In this document: positions 36,131 through 44,406 of the stretch, piece after piece
Position numbering within the stretch: the stretch's first letter is position 1
Layout: every line of letters starts with the position of its first letter
Assembly: GCF_032460525.1 (NCBI RefSeq)
Contig: NZ_CP135963.1
Span: 930,001 to 994,000 of the forward strand
Length of the DNA: 64,000 bases
DNA from: Geodermatophilus sp. DSM 44513
Lineage (GTDB): Bacteria > Actinomycetota > Actinomycetes > Mycobacteriales > Geodermatophilaceae
Direction: 5' to 3'
Notes under the pieces: generated by a model
What the model was told of the DNA's origin: nothing
The model's database searches: none
The model's input: the letters and a program-made list of their open reading frames with translations, nothing else
Program-made: the position numbers and the translations under genes

Positions 36131-38431
36131 ATGACGGACATCCGCCCGCCCCGGCGTCGCCTCCTGCCGCTGCTCACCGCCAGCCCGGTGCGCCACGGCA
36201 CGACCAGCCACACCACGTGCTTCTACAAGTGCGGCAACGCCTGCGACAAGCCGGTGCCCAACCGGACCGACAACCCCACGTTCGCCTCCGTCGTCCAGTC
36301 CGCCGTCAGCCGGCGCAACGTGCTCAAGGCCGCCGGGGTGAGCGCACTGGTCGTCGCCGCCGCCCCGGCGCTGCCCGCGGCCGCCCACGGTCGCCGTGAC
36401 AACGGCACGGGTGTGAGCCCGGAGGCCGCCGCCGCCGCCGCCCCGCTGACCTTCACCCCGGTCGAGCAGAACTTCCTCGACGAGCTGATCGTGCCCGCCG
36501 GCTACTCGTACTCCGTCGTCATGCGCTGGGGCGACCCGGTCGAGGAGGGCGCGCCGCAGTTCGACATCGACGCCCAGACGCCGGAGGCCCAGGCCAAGCA
36601 GTTCGGCTACAACTGCGACTTCATCGGCTGGCTGCCGATGGACGACTCCCACGCCCTGCTCGTGGTGAACCACGAGTACACCGACGAGCAGCTGATGTTC
36701 GGCGGGGTGGCCGACGAGGAGGGTGCCGGCGACATCAGCGACGAGCAGAAGCGGATCGCGATGATGGCGCACGGGATCTCCGTGGTGCAGGTGCGCCGGG
36801 TGGGCCAGACCGGCCAGTGGCGGCCCACCCGCGACCGCAGCCGCAACCGGCGGGTCACCGCGATGACCCCCCACGAGTTCACCGGGCCGGCCGCCGGCTC
36901 CGAGTACCTGAAGACCAGCGCGGACCCCACGGGCCGCACCGTGCTCGGCACGCTGAACAACTGCGCCGGTGGCATCACCCCGTGGGGCACCACGCTGCAC
37001 GGCGAGGAGAACTTCAACCAGTACTTCGGCAGCTCCGCGCCGATCACCGTGGACGCCCAGCTGGCCGCCCTGGACCGGTACGGCATCAGCGCCGAGGACG
37101 TCCCCACCCGGCAGTGGCAGACGGCCGACCCCCGGTTCGACCTCATCCAGGAGCCCAACGAGGTCAACCGGTTCGGCTGGGTCGTCGAGCTCGACCCGTT
37201 CGACCCGCACTCCACGCCGAAGAAGCACACCGCCCTGGGCCGCTTCAAGCACGAGGGCGCCGACGTCCGGATCGCCGAGGACGGCCGGGTGGTCGCCTAC
37301 TCCGGTGACGACGAGCGCTTCGACTACATCTACAAGTTCGTCTCCACGGGCCGGTACGAGGAGGGGGACAAGGCGCACAACATGACGCTGCTGTCCGAGG
37401 GCGACCTGTACGTCGCGCACTTCACCGGCGACTCGCCGCCCGCGGAGATCGACGGCAGCGGAACGCTGCCCAGTGACGGCGAGTTCGACGGCACCGGCAC
37501 CTGGGTGCCGCTGGTCAAGGACGGCGAGTCCATGATCCCGGGCAAGAACGTCGCCTGGGTGCTCACCTACACCCGGCTGGCCGCCGACCGGCTCGGCAAG
37601 CGCCTGGACGCCAACGGGGACCCGGTGCTCGACGCCGCCGGCGAGGAGATCGTCGACGACCCGGCGAAGGTGCCGACCCGGATGGACCGTCCCGAGGACA
37701 TCCAGACCAACCCGGTCAACGGGCGGGTCTACGTGGCGCTGACCAACAACTCCCGGCGGGGCACCGAGGGGCGGCCCGGGGTGGACGAGGCCAACCCGCT
37801 CGCCCGGTCCTACGCCTTCGACGAGGGCAGCCCGGCGGTCGCCGCCACCGGGACCGAGGCGGCGGTGGAGGCGGTGGCCGCCTCCTTCAGCGAGCAGCCC
37901 GGCAACAACAACGGGCACGTCATCGAGTGGGAGGAGCGCGGCAAGGCGACGTCGACCGAGTTCTCCTGGCGGATCTTCCTGCTCGCCGGTGACCCGGAGC
38001 GCCCGGAGACCTACTTCGCCGGGTACGACAAGAGCCAGGTCAGCGCCATCTCCTGCCCGGACAACCTGGAGTTCGACCCGGCCGGGAACCTGTGGATCTC
38101 CACCGACGGCACCGCGCTGTCCACCCGCAACCAGGAGGCCGGGACCGTCGGTGGGACCAACGACGGCCTGTTCGCCGTCCCGACCGCCGGCTCGGAGCGC
38201 GGGCACCTCAAGGCGTTCCTCACCGTGCCCATCGGCGCGGAGTGCAGCGGGCCGATGATCCCGTCCGACGGCCGGTCGGTGTTCGTGGCGGCGCAGCACC
38301 CGGGGGAGACCGACGGGTCGACCCTGGAGACCCCGTCGAGCACCTGGCCGGACCGACTGCCGGAGCGCCCGTTCCCACGGCCGAGCGTGGCCGTGGTCTT
38401 CCGCCACGACGGGCAGCGCGTCGGCGTGTAG
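36131..38431 (+). CDS. phoX: PhoX-family alkaline phosphatase (DUF839), Tat-exported
   Basis: 766 residues. Tat motif SRRNVLKAAG with R61-R62, followed by a hydrophobic stretch and Ala-rich cleavage region; the long N-region with Cys residues (TTCFYKCGNACDKP) is usual for actinobacterial PhoX. Catalytic-domain hallmarks: ALLVVNHEYTDEQLMF, GTLNNCAGGITPWGTTLHGEENFN, RMDRPEDIQTNPVNGRVYVALTNNS and PDNLEFDPAGNLWISTDG. Ca2+/Fe-dependent extracellular phosphomonoesterase for phosphate scavenging. ATG at 36131 follows ctgaggaccctg; a GTG at 36095 is in frame but lies in the promoter. Confidence 0.92.
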   Translation: MTDIRPPRRRLLPLLTASPVRHGTTSHTTCFYKCGNACDKPVPNRTDNPTFASVVQSAVSRRNVLKAAGVSALVVAAAPALPAAAHGRRDNGTGVSPEAAAAAAPLTFTPVEQNFLDELIVPAGYSYSVVMRWGDPVEEGAPQFDIDAQTPEAQAKQFGYNCDFIGWLPMDDSHALLVVNHEYTDEQLMFGGVADEEGAGDISDEQKRIAMMAHGISVVQVRRVGQTGQWRPTRDRSRNRRVTAMTPHEFTGPAAGSEYLKTSADPTGRTVLGTLNNCAGGITPWGTTLHGEENFNQYFGSSAPITVDAQLAALDRYGISAEDVPTRQWQTADPRFDLIQEPNEVNRFGWVVELDPFDPHSTPKKHTALGRFKHEGADVRIAEDGRVVAYSGDDERFDYIYKFVSTGRYEEGDKAHNMTLLSEGDLYVAHFTGDSPPAEIDGSGTLPSDGEFDGTGTWVPLVKDGESMIPGKNVAWVLTYTRLAADRLGKRLDANGDPVLDAAGEEIVDDPAKVPTRMDRPEDIQTNPVNGRVYVALTNNSRRGTEGRPGVDEANPLARSYAFDEGSPAVAATGTEAAVEAVAASFSEQPGNNNGHVIEWEERGKATSTEFSWRIFLLAGDPERPETYFAGYDKSQVSAISCPDNLEFDPAGNLWISTDGTALSTRNQEAGTVGGTNDGLFAVPTAGSERGHLKAFLTVPIGAECSGPMIPSDGRSVFVAAQHPGETDGSTLETPSSTWPDRLPERPFPRPSVAVVFRHDGQRVGV

Positions 38432-38463
38432 GGAACGGCCCCGCCCGGGGCTGACGCGAACGA

Positions 38464-38495
38464 CGGTGCCGGACCCCGCACGGGGTCCGGCACCG
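38464..38495 (+). terminator. Hairpin terminator behind phoX
   Basis: Perfect 15-base arms (cggtgccggaccccg / complement) around a two-base loop, 32 bases after the stop. Confidence 0.75.
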
Positions 38496-38556
38496 CCGTC
38501 TCCGGGGGCCGCCGTTGCCAGGGATCTCCCAGGGACGGTCGTTAGCGTGGGCAACC

Positions 38557-39795
38557 ATGTACGACCGTGCGGGGACCCGCCGTCCCGGTCCAGGACACCC
38601 CGCCCCGCAGCCGGCCGAGGAGGTCGAGGACCCCCTCCTCGCCCGCCCGGCCGGGCCCCGGCTGGCGGGGGTCGACGTCGCCCGCGCGGTCGCCCTGGTC
38701 ATGATCGTCGGCGCGCACGTGCTGCTCTTCAGCACCGACGACGGCGAGCCGACCTCGGCCTACGTGCGGGGGTCCGAGGGGGCGGCGCTGTTCGCGCTGC
38801 TGGCCGGCGCGGGCGTGGGGATCGCGTACGGCCGGCGGCCCGCCGCCGGCGCGCGGGCGTGGACCGCCGCGGCGGTCGCCCTCACCGTGCGGGCCGCGGC
38901 GCTGGTCGCGCTCGGGCTGGCGCTGGGCCACGTGGTCGACTACGAGGAGCACGCCGTCGTCGTCCTGACGACGTTCGGGCTGCTGTTCCTGCTCGCCGTG
39001 CCGCTGCTGCGCCTCGGGCCGGTCGCGCTGGCGGTGCTGGCCGCCGTGCTGGCGGTGGTCGTCCCCGTCGCGACGCACCTGCTGCGACCGGTGCTGCCGA
39101 CGCCCCAGGTGGTCAACCCCACGCTCGGGGACGTCGCCGCCGAGCCGTGGGCGTGGCTGGCGCAGGTGACGCTCACCGGGATCTACCCGGCCCTGGCGTG
39201 GGCGGCCTACCTGTGCGCCGGCATGGCGCTGGGCCGCCTGGACCTCTCCTCGACGCAGCGGGTCGCCCAGCTGCTGCTCGGCGGGATCGCGCTCGCGCTG
39301 CTCGCCTCGCTCACCTCCTGGCTGCTGGTCACCGGCTTCGGCGGCGCCGACCGGCTGGTGGCCGCCGAGACCGGCCGGCTGGGCGCCGACGGTGTCGCAG
39401 ACGGCCTGGCGTGGGGGCTCGCCCCGGACGACGCGCGGGGCTCGCTGTGGTGGCTGGCCGTCGACGCGCCGCACTCCAGCACCCCGCTGGACCTGCTGCG
39501 CACCACCGGGGTGGCCGTCGCGGTCACCGCGGGGTGCCTGCTGCTGAGCCGGGTCCTGCCCGCGGTGGTCGTCCGCCCCCTCGCGGCGGTCGGCAGCCTG
39601 ACGCTGACGCTGTACACGCTGCACCTGCTGGCCCTGACCTGGTTCCCGGACGCCTGGGGTGAGCCGCTCACCCTCGTCGCGCACGTCGCGGTGGGGCTGG
39701 TGCTCGCGCCGCTGTGGCTGCGGGTCGCCCGGCGCGGACCGGTGGAGAGCGTCGTCCGCGGGCTGGAGACCGCTGCGGCCCGCGCCGTCCGCTGA
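38557..39795 (+). CDS. Multi-TM acyltransferase-like protein (heparan-glucosaminide acetyltransferase/DUF1624-like)
   Basis: 412 residues, about ten TM segments. The opening GPRLAGVDVARAVALVMIVGAHVLL matches the R-x-x-x-D-x-x-R-G-x-x-x/M-I-x-V-N-H start of the HGSNAT/DUF1624/DUF418 group, and the ending (VRPLAAVGSLTLTLYTLHLLALTW) matches the DUF418 C-terminal region. These integral membrane proteins are thought to acetylate envelope sugars or similar; the substrate is unknown. ATG at 38557. Convergent with the pterin dehydratase gene across a large hairpin. Confidence 0.78.
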   Translation: MYDRAGTRRPGPGHPAPQPAEEVEDPLLARPAGPRLAGVDVARAVALVMIVGAHVLLFSTDDGEPTSAYVRGSEGAALFALLAGAGVGIAYGRRPAAGARAWTAAAVALTVRAAALVALGLALGHVVDYEEHAVVVLTTFGLLFLLAVPLLRLGPVALAVLAAVLAVVVPVATHLLRPVLPTPQVVNPTLGDVAAEPWAWLAQVTLTGIYPALAWAAYLCAGMALGRLDLSSTQRVAQLLLGGIALALLASLTSWLLVTGFGGADRLVAAETGRLGADGVADGLAWGLAPDDARGSLWWLAVDAPHSSTPLDLLRTTGVAVAVTAGCLLLSRVLPAVVVRPLAAVGSLTLTLYTLHLLALTWFPDAWGEPLTLVAHVAVGLVLAPLWLRVARRGPVESVVRGLETAAARAVR

Positions 39796-39803
39796 CACCC
39801 CTC

Positions 39804-39865
39804 CGCGATCACGGCGCCGTGACCACCGATCCGGCCGGAGCAGTGGTCACGGCGCCGTGATCGCG
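39804..39865. terminator. Large perfect inverted repeat between convergent genes
   Basis: 23-base arms (39804-39826 and 39843-39865, cgcgatcacggcgccgtgac...) are perfectly complementary around a 16-base loop, in the gap between the stops at 39795 and 39877. Serves as a bidirectional terminator. The inner ggcgcc block recurs, giving it palindromes at two scales. Confidence 0.8.
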
Positions 39866-39876
39866 GGGCCGGTCGG

Positions 39877-40185
39877 TCAGCCGGGGAAGAGCGCGTCGAC
39901 GCGGCGGGCGAGGTCGACGTCCAGCGCGGTCACCCCGCCCGCGGAGTGGGTGACCAGCGTCAGGTGCAGCGTGCGCCAGCGCAGGTCGACGTCGGGGTGG
40001 TGGTCCAGCTGTTCGGCGACGAAGGCGATCCGCACGAGGGCGGCGACGGCGTCCGGGAAGCCGGCCAGCTCCAGGCTGCGGCGGATGCCGCCGCCGCCGC
40101 CGTCGCCCGACCACAGCGGCAGGTCGGCCAGCGCGGCGGACAGCTCGTCGGGGGTCAGGGGCGCGGGGCGGGCCACGGCGGCCAT
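39877..40185 (-). CDS. 4a-hydroxytetrahydrobiopterin dehydratase (PCD/DCoH)
   Basis: 102 residues, full PCD length. Catalytic region FVAEQLDHHPDVDLRWRTLHLTLVTHSAGGVTALDVDLARRVD, with the paired His (HHP) and third His in LTLVTHS. Dehydrates 4a-hydroxypterin produced by aromatic amino-acid hydroxylases, or has a molybdopterin-related role. It lies 16 bases behind cysH on the same strand and so may belong to the sulfur operon; no hydroxylase is in the window. The link to sulfur metabolism is unclear. Confidence 0.9.
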   Translation of the reverse strand: MAAVARPAPLTPDELSAALADLPLWSGDGGGGGIRRSLELAGFPDAVAALVRIAFVAEQLDHHPDVDLRWRTLHLTLVTHSAGGVTALDVDLARRVDALFPG

Positions 40186-40201
40186 CCTGCCGCCGCCTTC
40201 T

Positions 40202-40912
40202 CTAGAGGTGCAGGCCGCACTCGGTCTTGCCGCGCCCGGCCCACCGGCCGGCGCGCGGGTCCTCGCCCGGGGCGACCGGGCGGGTGCACGGCGCGCAGCC
40301 GATCGAGGCGTAGCCCACCTCCTGCAGCGGGTTCACCGGCACCCGGTGCTCGGCGACGTAGGTGTCGACGTGCTCCTGCGTCCAGGCCGCCAGCGGGTTG
40401 ACCTTGACCATGCCGCGTTTGGCGTCCCAGTCGACGACCCGCGTGCCGGCGCGGGTGGGCGACTCGTCGCGGCGCACGCCGGAGCCCCACGCGACGTAAC
40501 CGGCCAGCGCCCGGGCCAGCGGCTGCACCTTGCGCAGCGAGCAGCACAGGTCCGGGTCGCGGTCGTGCAGCTGCGGCCCGTGCTCGGCGTCCTGCTCGGC
40601 CACCGTCCTCTCGGGGAGGACGTTGACCAGCGTGATGGGCATGACGCCGCTGACCCAGTCACGGGTGCCGACCGTCTCGGCGAAGTGGTAGCCGGTGTCG
40701 AGGAAGACCACGTGCACGCCGGGGACGGCACGGCTGGCCAGGTGAGCGAGCAGGCCGTCGGCCATGGAGGAGGTGACCGCGAAGCCGTCGCCGAAGGTCT
40801 CCCCGGCCCAGCGCAGCACCTCGAGCGCCTGCTCGACGGGGTCGGCGACGCCCGCGAAGCGGGCGTCGGCCTCGGCTGCCAGCTCGGGCGTCGCGGCGAT
40901 CGCGGTCGTCAT
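40202..40912 (-). CDS. cysH: Assimilatory adenylyl-sulfate (APS) reductase
   Basis: 236 residues. Reduces APS to sulfite with thioredoxin or mycoredoxin electrons. [4Fe-4S] ligands CC at 123-124 and C206-x2-C209 mark it as APS- rather than PAPS-type; the redox-active Cys is C232 in KTECGLHL. DTGYHFAET and VTSSMADG line the substrate site. ATG overlaps the stop of the upstream small zinc-ribbon gene (ATGA). Third gene of the sir operon. Confidence 0.95.
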   Translation of the reverse strand: MTTAIAATPELAAEADARFAGVADPVEQALEVLRWAGETFGDGFAVTSSMADGLLAHLASRAVPGVHVVFLDTGYHFAETVGTRDWVSGVMPITLVNVLPERTVAEQDAEHGPQLHDRDPDLCCSLRKVQPLARALAGYVAWGSGVRRDESPTRAGTRVVDWDAKRGMVKVNPLAAWTQEHVDTYVAEHRVPVNPLQEVGYASIGCAPCTRPVAPGEDPRAGRWAGRGKTECGLHL

Positions 40913-41076
40913 GGGTGCTGCACTCCTGTCCCGGTGAGCCGGACGGTGAAGGTCCGCAGGCACGCGGCGCAGTGCCACCCGCCGGCGTCCCCGTGCGGGG
41001 TCAGCTCCTCGTCCCCGCAGTACGGGCAGTGGAACACGGGCAGCTGCCGGGCTCTTCCGGCTGACTCCTCCGTCAC
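40909..41076 (-). CDS. 55-residue zinc-ribbon protein between sir and cysH
   Basis: A short frame from a GTG at 41076 to a TGA that overlaps the cysH ATG. The protein has two clean metal knuckles: FHCPYCGDEELTP and WHCAACLRTFTV, i.e. C-x2-C...C-x2-C, a rubredoxin/zinc-ribbon arrangement. The ten-base gap to sir and the four-base overlap with cysH place it firmly in the sulfate operon. It could deliver electrons or stabilise one of the neighbours; function is unknown, but the arrangement itself supports it as a real gene. Confidence 0.78.
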   Translation of the reverse strand: MTEESAGRARQLPVFHCPYCGDEELTPHGDAGGWHCAACLRTFTVRLTGTGVQHP

Positions 41077-41086
41077 AGCAGCCCCG

Positions 41087-42793
41087 TCACAGCAGCCAGG
41101 ACTCCTCCGCGCGGGCGACGTAGGCGGCGAAGCCCTCGCCGTCCGCGCGCCGCTCGACGTAGCCGCGCAGCACCCGCTCGCAGTAGTCGGCGGTCTCGGC
41201 CTTGGTCACCTTGTGGCCGCGGAACTTGCGGCCGAAGGCGGCCTCGACGCCGAGGTGGCCGCCCAGGTGCACCTGGAAGCCCTCGACCATCTCACCGGAG
41301 TCGTCGCGGACCATCGAGCCCTTGAAACCGATGTCGGCGGTCTGGAAGCGGGCGCAGGCGTTCGGGCAGCCGTTGACGTTGATCGACAGCGGGGTGTCGA
41401 ACGCCGGCAACCGCTTCTCCAGCTCCGCGTAGAGGTCCTGCGCGTGCTGCTTGGTCTCCACGATGGCCAGCTTGCAGAACTCCAGCCCGGTGCAGGCCAT
41501 GGTGCCGCGGCGGAACGCGCTCGGCCGCACCTGCAGGTCGTGCTCGGCCAGGGCGGCCACGGCGTCCTCGACCCGCTCGTCGGGGACGTCGAGGAGCACC
41601 AGCTTCTGCTGGGCGGTGGTGCGCACGCGCCCGGCGCCGTGCTCGTCGGCGAGGTCGGCGACGCGGGCCAGGAGCGTGCCGCTGATCCGGCCGGTGCGCA
41701 GCGCAAAGCCCAGGGCGTTGCGGCCGTCCTTCTGCCGCATCACGCCGACGTGGTCACGCTGGTCGTGCGCGGCCGGCGCGGGCGCCGGGCCGTCGGGCAG
41801 CGCGCGGTGCAGGTACTCGTCCTGCAGCACCTGGCGGAACCGCTCCGGGCCCCAGTCGGCCACGAGGAACTTGATCCGCGCCCGGTTGCGCTGCCGGCGG
41901 TAGCCGTAGTCCCGGAACACCGAGGTGCAGGCCGCCCACACCTCGGTGACCTCCTCGGGACGGACGAACACGCCCAGCCGCTGGGCGAGCATCGGGTTGG
42001 TGGACAGGCCGCCGCCGACCCACAGGTCGTAGCCGACCTCGCCGTCCGCGGTGCGCACGCCGACGAAGGAGACGTCGTTGATCTCGTGGCCGGTGCAGTG
42101 GTCCACGCAGCCGGACATCGAGGTCTTCCACTTGCGCGGCAGGTTGCTGAACTCCGGGTTGCCCAGGTACTTCTCGACGGTCTCGGCGATGGCCGGCGTG
42201 GCGTCGAGCACCTCGTCGGCGAGGATGCCGGCCAGGGGGCAGTTGAGCATCGTGCGCGGGGTGTCACCGCAGGCCTCGGTGGTGGACAGGCCGACGGCCT
42301 CCAGTCGCCGCCAGATCTCCGGGACGTCCTCGATGCGGATCCAGTGCAGCTGCACGTTCTGCCGGTCGGTGACGTCGGCGACGTCCCGGCCGAACTCGGT
42401 GCTGATGCCGGCGATGGTGCGCAGCTGGTCGCTGGAGAGCTGACCGCCGTCGATGCGCACGCGGAGCATGAAGTAGGAGTCCTCGAGCTCCTCGGGCTCC
42501 AGCACGGCGGTCTTGCCGCCGGGGATGCCCTGGGCGCGCTGGGTGTAGAGGCCCATCCAGCGCATCCGGCCGCGCAGGTCGGAGGGGTCGATGCCGCCGA
42601 AACCGGTGTGCTGGTAGATGTCCAGGACCCGCTGGCGGACGGTGAGCCCGTCGGCGTCCTTCTTCATCCGCTCGTTGGGGTTGAGCGGCTCGCGGTAGCC
42701 CAGCGCCCACTGGCCCTGCCCGCGGGCAGGGGCCTCGCGACGCGGCGGCCGGGTGCCCGCGCGCGTCGGCCGGGTCTCGGGGGAGCTCGTCAC
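41087..42793 (-). CDS. sir: Ferredoxin-type sulfite (nitrite) reductase
   Basis: 568 residues. Six-electron reduction of sulfite to sulfide with siroheme and [4Fe-4S]. The two cluster motifs are C-x5-C (MACTGLEFCK) and C-x3-C (NGCPNACAR); the repeated ferredoxin-like halves carry DVTDRQNVQLHWIRIEDVPEI and VRTTAQQKLVLLDVP. Clustering with cysH argues for sulfite over nitrite. Start GTG at 42793 with gagga upstream; a longer open frame overlaps the leader peptide in another frame. Expression probably depends on the cysteine leader upstream. Confidence 0.95.
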   Translation of the reverse strand: MTSSPETRPTRAGTRPPRREAPARGQGQWALGYREPLNPNERMKKDADGLTVRQRVLDIYQHTGFGGIDPSDLRGRMRWMGLYTQRAQGIPGGKTAVLEPEELEDSYFMLRVRIDGGQLSSDQLRTIAGISTEFGRDVADVTDRQNVQLHWIRIEDVPEIWRRLEAVGLSTTEACGDTPRTMLNCPLAGILADEVLDATPAIAETVEKYLGNPEFSNLPRKWKTSMSGCVDHCTGHEINDVSFVGVRTADGEVGYDLWVGGGLSTNPMLAQRLGVFVRPEEVTEVWAACTSVFRDYGYRRQRNRARIKFLVADWGPERFRQVLQDEYLHRALPDGPAPAPAAHDQRDHVGVMRQKDGRNALGFALRTGRISGTLLARVADLADEHGAGRVRTTAQQKLVLLDVPDERVEDAVAALAEHDLQVRPSAFRRGTMACTGLEFCKLAIVETKQHAQDLYAELEKRLPAFDTPLSINVNGCPNACARFQTADIGFKGSMVRDDSGEMVEGFQVHLGGHLGVEAAFGRKFRGHKVTKAETADYCERVLRGYVERRADGEGFAAYVARAEESWLL

Positions 42794-42888
42794 GGTGGTG
42801 TCCTCACTGCGCCGCCGCGCCCGCACGCCGGGCACGGGGGAGGCGCTGTCGGTTCGGGGGCGCAGCGCGTGCTGCGGGGGACCGGGTG

Positions 42889-42975
42889 TCAGCGCGCGGG
42901 GCGACAGACGGCGCTGCTGACGCGCGCCAGGTCGACGTGACGGCGCGCGACGAGGAGCAGGGCGCGACCGGTCAC
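42889..42975 (-). CDS. Cysteine-type leader peptide upstream of sir
   Basis: 28 codons from a GTG at 42975: begins VTGRALLLVARRHVDLARVSS and ends with AVC near the C-terminus (Cys at codon 24). HVDL-x-R-x-x-S-x-x-C is the core of the short leader peptides I know before actinobacterial sulfur/cysteine genes. The stop is 95 bases before sir and the intervening GC-rich sequence can form hairpins. Ribosome stalling at the Cys codon when cysteinyl-tRNA is low would let sir be expressed. Mechanism inferred. Confidence 0.78.
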   Translation of the reverse strand: MTGRALLLVARRHVDLARVSSAVCRPAR

Positions 42976-43054
42976 CCGGCCATGGTCCCACACCACCGAC
43001 GGTGGGTGCGCGTGACGCAGGTGACCGCGGGCGGTCCGACGGGGCCGCCGGCGC

Positions 43055-43540
43055 TCAGCCGCCCGCGGTGGCGTCGCCGAAGGAGCGCCAGGCCTCCTCG
43101 AGGGCGGCCAGCTCGGCGACGGGTGCGGGCAGCTGCCCGGCCACGACGTCGGCGAGGGTGACCTCCTCGAGCACCCGGCGGTAGGCCTCGCGGGCGGCCA
43201 CCCACACCGAGGCCAGCGGGACGGCGGTCCCCGAGTACTCGACGTCCTCCGGCCGCCGGCCGTGCACCTCGGCCAGGAACCCCTGCTCCACCCGCATGAC
43301 GCGGGCGATGGAGACCTCCGACGGCGGCAGGGCCAGCCGGTAGCCACCCTCGCGGCCCCGCTGGCTGGTGACCAGCCGGGCGTGCTGCAGGTCGCTCAGG
43401 ATCGACTGCAGGAACCGGGAGGGGATGCCCTGCGCGGCGGCGATCCGGTCGCAGGTCAGGGCGCCCGGTGCCGCCGCGGCCAGCTCCACGGCGGCGCGGA
43501 CGGCGTAGTCGACCCGGGCGGTGATGCGCACGAGGGCCAT
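43055..43540 (-). CDS. Rrf2 family transcriptional regulator
   Basis: 161 residues. N-terminal winged helix-turn-helix (VRITARVDYAVRAAVELAAA, IAAAQGIPSRFLQSILSDLQHARLVTSQRGREGGYRLALPPSEVSIA) is typical Rrf2. The three-Cys iron-sulfur cluster of IscR/NsrR is absent, so it resembles CymR/RsrR-type clusterless members. It lies upstream of the leader-sir-cysH operon in the same direction with an 79-base gap, suggesting it controls sulfate assimilation like CymR, but this is inference. Divergent from the SRPBCC-Nudix gene, 26 bases between starts. Confidence 0.9.
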   Translation of the reverse strand: MALVRITARVDYAVRAAVELAAAAPGALTCDRIAAAQGIPSRFLQSILSDLQHARLVTSQRGREGGYRLALPPSEVSIARVMRVEQGFLAEVHGRRPEDVEYSGTAVPLASVWVAAREAYRRVLEEVTLADVVAGQLPAPVAELAALEEAWRSFGDATAGG

Positions 43541-43566
43541 GGTGCCCTGTCTGGGAGGGTGGCACG

Positions 43567-44328
43567 GTGCCACGACTGCGCTTCACCACCCTGGTGGCGG
43601 CGCCGCTGACGGTGGCCTTCGACGTCGCCCGTGCCCTCGACCACCCGTGGCCGGTGCCGCTGCGCGAGGTCGAGTCGGTGCGCCCGGAGCGGGACGTGTA
43701 CGCCGCGGCACCCGGGGGCCGCTGGCGCCGGTTGACCCACACCCGCCGCTACACCGCCACCGCCGACGGCACGGTCGTCGAGGAGCAGGTCGACTGGGCG
43801 ACCGCGCTGCCCGGCGTGCTCGGCCGGGTGGCCGACCGGCTGCTGTGCCGCCGCGTGCGCCGCGCCATGCGGGCCCACCTGGACGGGTACGCGGCGGCGG
43901 CCGCCCGGCGCGCGGTCGACGTGGTGCAGGTCGTCGGCGCCGCGCTGGTCGACGGCGACCGGGTGCTGGTGGCCCGGCGGTCGGGCGGGCCCTTCGACGG
44001 CTGCTGGGAGTTCCCCGGCGGGAAGGTGGAGCCGGGCGAGCCGGAGCTCGACGCGCTGGTGCGCGAGATCGGCGAGGAGCTCGGCGTCGCCGTCGTCCCG
44101 GGGGCGTTCCTCGGCGAGGTGGTGCTGGACGGCGCGGTCGCGGGCGGGCCGCCCGGGACCTCCACGCTGCGCGTGTGGCAGGCCCGCGTCGCCGACGGAG
44201 GGCGGCTGACCGCCCTCGAGCACAGCGAGCTGCGCTGGGTGACCGCGGGGGAGCTGGAGTCGCTGGACTGGATCCCCGCCGACCGGCCCCTGCTGCCCGC
44301 CGTCCGGGCCCTGCTCGCCGGCCGCTGA
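43567..44328 (+). CDS. SRPBCC-like domain fused to a Nudix hydrolase
   Basis: 253 residues in one uninterrupted frame. Residues 1-~115 read as a START/SRPBCC-like domain (LRFTTLVAAPLTVAFDVARALDHPWPVPLREVESV, TVVEEQVDWATALPGVLGRVADRLL). Residues ~118-250 are a MutT-type Nudix enzyme with the box GGKVEPGEPELDALVREIGEELGV at 151-173 (all consensus residues present). The Nudix half likely cleans oxidised nucleotides (8-oxo-dGTP). The fusion order and the role of the first half are unusual. GTG start, 26 bases from the Rrf2 start. Confidence 0.8.
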   Translation: MPRLRFTTLVAAPLTVAFDVARALDHPWPVPLREVESVRPERDVYAAAPGGRWRRLTHTRRYTATADGTVVEEQVDWATALPGVLGRVADRLLCRRVRRAMRAHLDGYAAAAARRAVDVVQVVGAALVDGDRVLVARRSGGPFDGCWEFPGGKVEPGEPELDALVREIGEELGVAVVPGAFLGEVVLDGAVAGGPPGTSTLRVWQARVADGGRLTALEHSELRWVTAGELESLDWIPADRPLLPAVRALLAGR

Positions 44329-44406
44329 GCCGCGCCCAGGGGACTCCGACGCGCCCTCCCCCGGCTGGCCTGGTGCACCGCACCCGCCGTCGGGCACGGT
44401 GAGCAG

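Noticed and set aside
36110..38554. 814-codon minus-strand frame opposite phoX
   Set aside because: Antisense of a complete phosphatase; no recognisable domain.
39804..39865. Large inverted repeat as a mobile-element end
   Set aside because: It lies alone between two convergent stops with no transposase or target duplication; a bidirectional terminator explains it.
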